Shown in pieces: positions 56,683 through 64,000 of a stretch of 64,000 bases of DNA. The translations under genes and the position numbers were made by a program. The notes under the pieces were generated by a model. It had not been told where the DNA came from and ran no database searches. It was given only the letters and a program-made list of their open reading frames with translations. This stretch comes from Buddleja alternifolia (lineage: Eukaryota; Streptophyta; Magnoliopsida; Lamiales; Scrophulariaceae): assembly GCA_019426215.1 (NCBI GenBank), contig CM033396.1:21901101-21965100 (forward strand), written 5' to 3'. The stretch's first letter is position 1; each line of letters starts with the position of its first letter.

Positions 56683-57010
56683 ATGGCCGCCGGCGACCAC
56701 CTTCAACGACGACCGTCAACACCTCGGGCTACCACCACCATCACCGGAAATACCTTCGACGATCACCACCTCTCCGGTGACACCTCTGATAATCATCACC
56801 GTGGCAGCGATACCTCTGAATACCATCATCGTCGCCGGTGACACCTCTTTTGACCATCGACACACCTCCAGTGAACCACCGCCATAGACACCAGCGCATC
56901 GCTGCCGCACCGTCGCCGGCGACACCTCTGCTGACCACCTGCACACCACCAGTGAACCACCACCGAAGACACTAGTGTAGCGTCGCCGCACCACCGCCTA
57001 CACCACATTC
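56683..57010 (+). repeat. GC-rich imperfect repeat, CACCGCCGGTGACACCTCTG type
   Basis: Degenerate units of about 30-45 bp with GGTGACACCTCTG or GGCGACACCTCTG recur six or more times. A frame from 56683 (MAAGDHLQRR) is open for only 52 codons and has low-complexity composition, so I do not call a gene. Confidence 0.5.
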
Positions 57011-57149
57011 CATCCTCTGCATGAAGTATGATTAAAGCGAACAAGAAGTATGGTTACATTTACGATTAATTATGTTTAAAGTACACTTGACGTATGTATA
57101 CAGTAAAGAGAAAGTATAGATAAAGAGAACATGAAATATGATCATAGTA

Positions 57150-57850
57150 AACTACTGATAAATTTTAGCTTAAGTTTGAAGCCAAATCTATTTCATACTA
57201 GATATTTTTTTGATAATTTTTCATACATTTTTAGAAATTTCTATGTGTCTTCTACAAAAGGAAAAACACAGTTCACAATTTCGAGCATCGTACAGTGAGT
57301 TATGGACTTTCTCGAGAAGTCGCACAGAATTATCGGTAAATTTTAGCTTATGTTTGAAAGCAAATTTGTTTCATACTAGATATTTTATGATAATGTGTCA
57401 CATATTTTTGGAAATCACTATGTGTCTACTATCAAGAAAAAAAATGGTTTATGATTCCGAGCATCGTATAGTGCATTATGGACTTTGTTGTGAAGTCGCA
57501 CAAAATTATTGATAAATTTTAGCTTACATTTGAAGAAGAACCTGTTTTATACTAGATATTTCTTGATAATGTATCAATTTATATTTGGAAAGCCCTATGT
57601 GTCTACTTTGAAAGATTTTTTTTTCTATGATTCTGAGTATCCTCTAGTGCGTTATGGATATTTTTGAGAAGTCGCGCAAAACTGTTGACAAATTTTAGCT
57701 TACGTATGAACTAACATCTGTTTCATACTAGAAGTTTCTCGATAATGTGTCATACATTCTCTGAACGCCTTATGTGTTTACTTTGAAAGGAAAGAAACAA
57801 TTTACAATCCTGAGTATCCTACAGTGCATTATGGACTTCATGTTCAAATT
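57150..57850 (+). repeat. Tandem repeat of about 177 bp, four units
   Basis: AAATTTTAGCTTA marks the units at 57160, 57338, 57513 and 57690. Each has TTTCATACTAGATATTT and GAAGTCGC near its end, at roughly 75-80% identity. Confidence 0.85.
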
Positions 57851-58570
57851 ACCCATACTTCCTTGTCTATGTAAGCATACGTCAAAGTTCATCGTAACCT
57901 TCATGTTCACTTCTCCACTTCAATATATCCAAATTACCTATTCACAGTACTCATACTTCCAACTTTACTCTATCCATATTACACATTCACAGTACCCATA
58001 CTTCCAATCCACTATACTCATACTTCCTATTTACAGTACCTATACTTCCTTGTCTGTGTGACAATACTTCCTATTTAGTGTAACCATACTTCATGTTCAA
58101 AATGCCTATACTTCCTTTTTACCGTAGTCATATTTTTCATATATGTAAGCATACGACCATGTTCATCATAACCATTCTTCATGTTCACTTCTCCACTTCA
58201 TTTTATCCACACTACATATTCATGTACAAATCTTTCCACTTCATTGTATCTATACTAACTATTCACAATACATATACTTCTAATTCATTGTACCCATACT
58301 ACTTATTCACAATATACATAACTCCAATCCACTCCAACTTTCAAATCTCACATACTGCAACTTTATATCACACATACATCATTTTTTATCTTGCATACGC
58401 TTATGCAGACCTAACGTATTGTATCTTTCACTCTAACATACGACGTCTCTAACATATTGCATCGTTCAATCTCACATACTGCATTTTCATTCTCACATAC
58501 TGCACATTTCAATCTTACATACTATACCTTTCAATCTCACATACTGCAACTTTTAATCTCACATACAACA
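57850..58570 (+). repeat. Degenerate CATACTTCC and CTCACATACTGCA repeat field
   Basis: A low-complexity stretch in which CATACTTCC (first half) and TCTCACATACTGCA (second half) recur. It continues directly from the 177-bp array. No gene. Confidence 0.7.
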
Positions 58571-59860
58571 CTATTATACATTGAGATTTAGGAACCCTTT
58601 GCACTCTAGTGTTGTCAATGATGCATTATTATACAACTAAGAATCATAATGTCACGGTCTAATGCATCTAAACACTCAAAAATAACAAAAAATTGAATAC
58701 TCATTCGATAAGTACCGCAAGTGTGACCAATGTGTACCAAGATAACAACGGACGGGTATCTCATATTTGAGAAATGTATACCACATGCAGTGTAAACATG
58801 TACTCGAGTTGCGAAAGAAATATACCTTGTTTTACTTTATGCAAAAATTTGAGAAAACTTGTTATTTAATGCAACTTCATAACATTATAAGTGTATAAAG
58901 TTAGATTTCTAATGCTCCTAAACATAACTGTTTATGTTAATATTTCAAAACGTCTATTTCTCCCACACAAAGTAAAGTAACCACTAGTAGTAGTATAGGT
59001 AAAGAATATGTATGTGATAAAGATGACATTGCCAATGATTTGTAGAGCTCTGAAACACAATCTGGGATTAGTGGATGGTTTCGGTGATTCGATTGCCAAA
59101 CGGGTGAGGTAGTGCGTGACATGATTGATCGATATAATGTCAAAAACAAGACTGTTATATTAATTTCAATCTAATGGTCAAGCCAATAGATCGCTCGCAA
59201 GGTACCCAACACTATCATCTTCTAGGTTCGTCTCAGTTGGCATTGGGAGAAAATCAAAGGATGTGGGTAACACCTATCTAGCCACGTAGCCCACATCGCA
59301 ACCCAACCGAGCTGGAAAGAATGGATTGCACCGAACCTTCCAATTATGAATAATGTGTGAGTATAAACCTTTTATTTTCTAATCTCAATCAAGTGAGAGT
59401 CATGATTTTATCAAACTTACTAAACTTGTCTATATGCATATGTCATAATAAGATGAGATCATCGAGCTTCCTCTCGTCCCTATAACAAACATATCTTATT
59501 CTTTGGTCAAAAACTTTGACCTCACTTACATATGAATGCATAGTATACATTCTCTTTCACTTACGAGAGAATAAATCTCATCTTGGTAATCAGTTAAGAC
59601 TGCTACTTGCTCATCAAGCCACACTTCGAAGTCCACCGCATCTACTGGTGAATTTGCTCTAACTACTCTAATGACAAATTTGATGTCACAAGTACATCTT
59701 TAACGTGATCCCTCAGGTCTAAGGTTCATGCACACCTATCATAATAAATCAGTTATGTGATTGAGTGAAACACATGTGATAGAATCGATACGAGTCATGT
59801 TCGAACTCATCAATTTGACTGATATGTCTATGACACAAGCTCCTACTAACCCATAGTGTT
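58571..59860. other. No gene; old copia LTR-like fragment
   Basis: 59,224-59,480 resembles 38,344-38,600 in order of motifs (GTGGGTAACACCTA, CCGAACCTTCCAAT, CAAGTGA.AGTCATG). The rest is AT-rich without recognised features. Confidence 0.45.
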
Positions 59861-60256
59861 CACTGGTGCAATTTTAAAGTTATCACTAATTGTGACTTTT
59901 TAGCGACAATGATTTTTGTTTTCCCACAAAAATAGGTTTTACATGTTTATTAGTGGCAAGATTTGTACAGAAATTGTCACTCTTGATAATTAGTGACAAG
60001 GAAGTTGTCACTTTCGACAATTAGTGATACATCTTTAGTGATAACAATTATAGTTGTCGCCCTACTTATATTTTCACTAAGTTTTCACTATCGCTCTACT
60101 TGTATTGTCACTAAGTCCTCATTGTCGCTCTATTTGTATTGTCACTAAGTTCTCACCGTACATGTGTCACTAATTGTTAATAAGGACAAATTTAAAGAAA
60201 CTCTTGTCACTATATTGTCATTTCAAATTTTATCATTAATATTTTTTTTTGTAGTG
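59861..60256. mobile_element. CACTA-like MITE
   Basis: Begins CACTGGTGCAATTTT and ends TTTTTTTTTGTAGTG, with repeated TTAGTGACAA/TTGTCACTAA motifs inside, as seen in small En/Spm relatives. Only the outer CACT is shared between ends, and a 3-bp duplication is not evident (GTT versus TAT), so the boundary assignment is tentative. Confidence 0.5.
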
Positions 60257-61050
60257 TATCATCAAAAGTTTTATGGGGCTAAAGTGTATAGCGCTAGGAG
60301 TGGATTGCTCTAGTTGATTCACCATGACAAGGAAGGCAATATCTTAAGAGTGAAATGACGACATTTTTTAGAGGAAAAAAAAGAAAAACAATTTCAGGCA
60401 TGTGCATGTTGTCTAGATTCTTTTGTGAAACTTAAAATGAATGTCGGACATACACATATAATAAGTATACAATAAAAAGGATGGAAAGATTATCAAGAAA
60501 AACGCCTTCAAGCAATGCACCAAATTTTTGGGAAACGTAAAAATATATAGATAAGCATGAACCCCATGTGAGCAACAACGCTAGACATGCATGCGAATTA
60601 GATACATAGGCCCGATTAGATGTGATGTTATTTCTTATTTTCTTAAAAAATAGATTAAGAGAATTTTTTTTAAACGAGTAGAAATATAATAGAAGAAGTA
60701 TGTTTGGATAAGTTTTTTTATGAAAAAAAGTGTAATGATTAGCTGTGATATGATATTTTATTTTATTTTTTGGCAAGAAAAGTTATTTTTTTTGTGAGAA
60801 GTTGATATAGATGAGTTTTTATTTTCTAAAAAAATTTAGACATATTTAAATTAAACCATATAATAAGGCATCCAAAAATATTTAAAGTGGATCTTATTTT
60901 GTACTTAACATCATTTCGAATCAAAATATGTGATTATTTTGATAACTTTGTTAAGATATTGACGGATAAAGATCTTTTAGTCATTGGGGTGAGCTGTCTA
61001 ATACAAATTAGTAAAAAATTTGACTTTTCTATGAAAAATTTGAAAGAGAT
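60257..61050. other. AT-rich stretch without recognised features
   Basis: Only short frames of low-complexity composition; nothing recognised. Confidence 0.4.
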
Positions 61051-62566
61051 TGTTGGTCCCAAGTGACATACGAAAGGGTCTAGAAGGGGGAGGGGGGTTG
61101 AATAGACATTAAAGTCTTTTTCGACTTCGAAAAGTTTCGTATTAAAATATGTTTGGACGCTTGAGAATGTAGGTGCTTGGCTGAGATTCTACTGAAAACT
61201 GTTTTTAGAAAGTTAACTTAGACTTCAAGATTTGAATACTATAACCAGATAGGTTTAAGCGTTCAGTTCTTTGATCAGTGTTAGCACAGCGAAATGATTT
61301 AAAAGTCTTCTCTTTGAAAGTTTTAGCGTCACAAAATGTATCTTAGTTGCTTAGCGTTTTATACAATGATATGATAGTAATGAAATTGACTGTAAAGTAA
61401 ATAACACAATATTTGTGAGATTCGTTGAGTGGTGTAATCTCAACTACGTCATTCTTCTCCTTGAACACTCGGAGGCAATCCACTAAAATAATTCTCAAAG
61501 AATCACACAGAATTTTCTAAAAATTAGGGAGAGATGGATGTTGATGACTTGAGCTTTTTGGTCACATAGATTTTAGCTCCAAGACACTTCTATCTCCTTG
61601 CTTCTTTCACCCAGAAATATTGCAAGTATCCAACTTCGACTTCACACAGATCGCGAGGCTTGGATGGGATTTTTCTAACGGTTTGTTTGATTTTGATAAA
61701 GTTCAAACAACTTGGAATATCTCAATAGTAATATAGGTTTCTCTGAAAAGAATGTTTGAGATATTGGTTGACTGTCTCAGGAATTGAAAAAAAGCAAAAA
61801 GAATGTTTGCTTGAATATTCTGGCTTTTTTGAAAGTTTGAGTATTTGAGACTTCAATGCAACAACAATTTGGCTTGTAATACGATGGTTGTTTTGGCTTG
61901 TTGTTGAAGTCCTATTTATAGGCATTCTTGGAAAAAATGTCCGTTTGACACATGCACAGGCACTTGTTTCTCACTTCCGCGAGTGAACAACTTTTGTCCC
62001 TTTTTCTGAAAATCTGCTGAACAAAAGTTGATGCTGCAGTCTCTGAATAGTTGACACTGCAATAGGGTAGCTTCTCCGTACGTCCTGGAGTGCTTATCAC
62101 ATTTAATGCTCTTATCAGCATTTAATGCATTTGAATTAAATGCCCGTTGGCAATTAATGAACTGAGAATATTTGCATTAAACTCTTTCTGAACTTAGAAA
62201 TAAATTCAGGTGAAATATGTCATTGATAGACGCTCATTCATCCTTGAATATTTTCTGTCCTATACTCAACGCTTGATATAGCTTGACACCTGGACGCTTG
62301 GAATCTTCATCTTCATTTAGACTTCAAACGCTTGAGTCTTCAAACTTAACTACCGATAAGCTCACTGAGAAATTATCAAACGCTCAATCTAAGACTACTT
62401 AGCCTAACAATCTAGAATAAAAATAAAACAAAGCCTATAAAGCCTATTACAAATCTAACGCTCAAAGCCTATACACGATTTCTAATAAAATTAAACTTAC
62501 ATATTTTGGGGTCTAACATAGAATCCTAATTAATCATCAAAACATCTAACAAGAAATTTCCTAACA
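61051..62566 (-). repeat. SIRE-family LTR (3' LTR of a deleted element)
   Basis: Starts TGTTGGTCCC, ends TTTCCTAACA, 1516 bp. On the minus strand AAAAAAGAGGCAAAT, a SIRE-type purine tract, immediately precedes the LTR, so it was a 3' LTR. No 5-bp duplication is found with the flank at 61046-61050, as expected if the far end is the partner LTR. Confidence 0.88.
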
Positions 62567-62729
62567 ATTTGCCTCTTTTTTATGATAGCAATACTTACTC
62601 TTTTATAGTTTAAGAGTTAGATAGCTAAAATGTAAAAGTTAGCTTTGAATAAAGGTTAGATAAAGTTAGTTAAGGTTAGTTAAGCCCCAACGAGATGTTT
62701 TAGCTGCAAAATGCACTTCATTAACATAT
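62567..62729 (-). other. Remnant of SIRE internal region
   Basis: Only about 163 bp remain between the two LTRs: a purine tract and the tail of the internal sequence. PBS, gag, pol and the first 10 bp of the partner LTR are deleted. Confidence 0.75.
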
Positions 62730-64000
62730 CAAGTGGCATACGAAAGGGTCTAGAGGGGCGGGGCGGGGAGGGGGGGTTGAATAGACCCTGAAGTCATTTT
62801 CGGCTTCGAAAAGTTTCGTATTAAATTGTGTTTGGATACTGAAGACTGTTTTTAGAAAGTTAACTTAGACTTCAAGATTTGAATACTATAACCAGATAGG
62901 TTTAAGCGTTCCGTTCTTTGATCAGTGTTAGCACAGCGGAATGATTTTAAAGTCTTCTCTTTGAAAGTTTTACCGTCACAAAATGTATCTAAGTTGCTTA
63001 GCGTTTGATTGTATTTACTTAACAAATTTATACAATAATATGATAGTAATGAAATTGACTGTAAAGTAAAGAACACAATATTTGTAGGTTCGTTGAGTGG
63101 TGTAATCCCAACTACGTCCTTCTTCTCCTCGAACACTCAGAGGCAATCCACTAAAATGATCTCAAAAAATCACACAGAATCTTCTACAAATTAAGGAGAG
63201 ATGGATGTTGATGACTTGAGCTCCTTGGTCACACAGATTTCAGCTCCAAGACACTTCTATCCCCTTGCTTCTTTCACCCAAAAATATTGCAAGTATCCAA
63301 CTTCGACTTCACACAGATCGAGAGGCTTGGATGGGGTTTTTCTAACGATTTGTTTGATTTTTATAAAGTTCAAACAACTTGGAATATCTCAATAGTAATA
63401 TAGGTTTCTCTGAAAAGAATGTTTGAGATATTGGTTGACTATCTCAGGAATTGAAGAAAAGTAAAGAGAATGTTTGCTTGAATATTCTGGCTTTTCTGAA
63501 AGTTTGAGTACTTGAGGCTTCAATGCAACAACAATTTGACTTGTAATATGATGGTTGTTTTGGCTTGTTGTTGAAGTCCTATTTATAGGCATTCTTGGAA
63601 AAAGTGTTCATTTGACACATGCACAGGTGCGTGTGTCTCACTTCCACGAGTGAACAACTTTTGTCCTTTTTCCTGAAAATCTGCTGCACAAAAGTTGGTG
63701 CTGCAATCTGTGAATAGTTGACAGTCCAATAGGGTGGCTTCTCCGTACGTCATGGAGTTCTTATCACATTTAATGCTCTTATCAACATTTAATGCATTTG
63801 AATTAAATGTCTGTTGGCAATTAATGAACTGAGAATATTTGCATTAAACTCCTTCTGGACTTAGAAATAAATTCAGGTAAAATCTGTCATTGATAGACGC
63901 TCATTCATCCTTGAATATTTTCTGTCCTATACTCAACGCTTGATATAGCTTGACGCTTGGACGCTTGGAATCTTCATTTTCATTCAGACTTCAGACACTT
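62730..64000 (-). repeat. SIRE-family LTR, cut by window end
   Basis: Homologous to 61051 onward, starting at CAAGTGGCATACGAAAGGG (the first 10 bp, TGTTGGTCCC, are missing). It is the presumed 5' LTR of the deleted element; its outer end lies beyond 64000. Confidence 0.85.

Noticed and set aside
56683..57044. His/Asp/Thr-rich and Cys/Trp-rich frames on both strands
   Set aside because: Low-complexity translation of an imperfect GC-rich repeat; no splice or domain support.
57774..58452. Frames of 95 and 119 codons rich in Tyr, His, Ile and Ser
   Set aside because: They are by-products of the CATACTTCC repeat field.
59861..60256. Confident CACTA call
   Set aside because: Ends share only CACT and the 3-bp duplication does not match, so it was reported at low confidence only.
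1..64000. CRISPR array, rRNA, tRNA or phage-like system
   Set aside because: All tandem repeats seen are degenerate plant-type minisatellites without CRISPR spacing; no cloverleaf or rRNA sequence was recognised by eye.

Overview
The window is nuclear DNA of a flowering plant, probably a eudicot. It is dominated by nested plant retrotransposons (Ty1/copia SIRE type, Ty3/gypsy Tat and Athila-like types) and DNA transposons (Mutator-like, hAT-like, CACTA-like). Only one stretch (53.4-55.2 kb) reads like an intact, spliced host gene. No rRNA, tRNA, CRISPR array or bacterial-style gene was seen.

Layout. (1) 1-19036: a large minus-strand SIRE-type copia element. Its 5' LTR (17784-19036), primer binding site, gag, pol and a very long extra ORF are all in the window; its 3' end lies off the left edge. 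It has been invaded twice. A young non-autonomous Athila-like element (3323-9491, TSD GTCGA) sits in the extra ORF, and a solo LTR of the SIRE family itself (14641-16331, TSD ATTTT) sits in gag. Arithmetic removal of either insertion leaves the host reading frame continuous. (2) 19037-25772: an older minus-strand Tat element with PR, RT, RH, archaeal-type RH and INT remnants, plus an antisense ORF on the plus strand that contains two spliceable introns. The SIRE element inserted into it. (3) 26663-26886: a broken copia LTR interrupted by a 10.6-kb Mutator-like element (26887-37526, 9-bp TSD GGATATAAA). This MULE carries a decayed MURA transposase, a pair of small divergently arranged paralogous ORFs with a repeat-filled region between them, and a plant-mobile-domain (PMD) gene on the other strand. 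(4) 37536-43709: LTR fragments, then the 3' half of a copia pol and its 3' LTR. (5) 43834-51120: a mostly non-coding Tat-type element (TSD CATAG) with gag remnants and a striking 194-bp inverted repeat. (6) 51.1-55.2 kb: repeats and short palindromes, then the host gene. (7) 55.2-61 kb: a hAT-like MITE (8-bp TSD), tandem repeat fields and a CACTA-like MITE. (8) 61051-64000: two further SIRE-family LTRs separated by only about 165 bp.

How it fits together. Insertion order can be read from nesting: Tat, then SIRE, then the Athila-like element and solo LTR; and copia LTR, then MULE. None of the autonomous elements looks intact: frameshifts, stops and several catalytic substitutions are visible. 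The features most likely to repay follow-up are the PMD-carrying MULE with its small paralogue pair and shared putative promoter, the palindrome arrays (Athila-like LTR, MULE ends, 52.3 kb), the intron-bearing antisense ORF of the Tat element, and the 194-bp hairpin.
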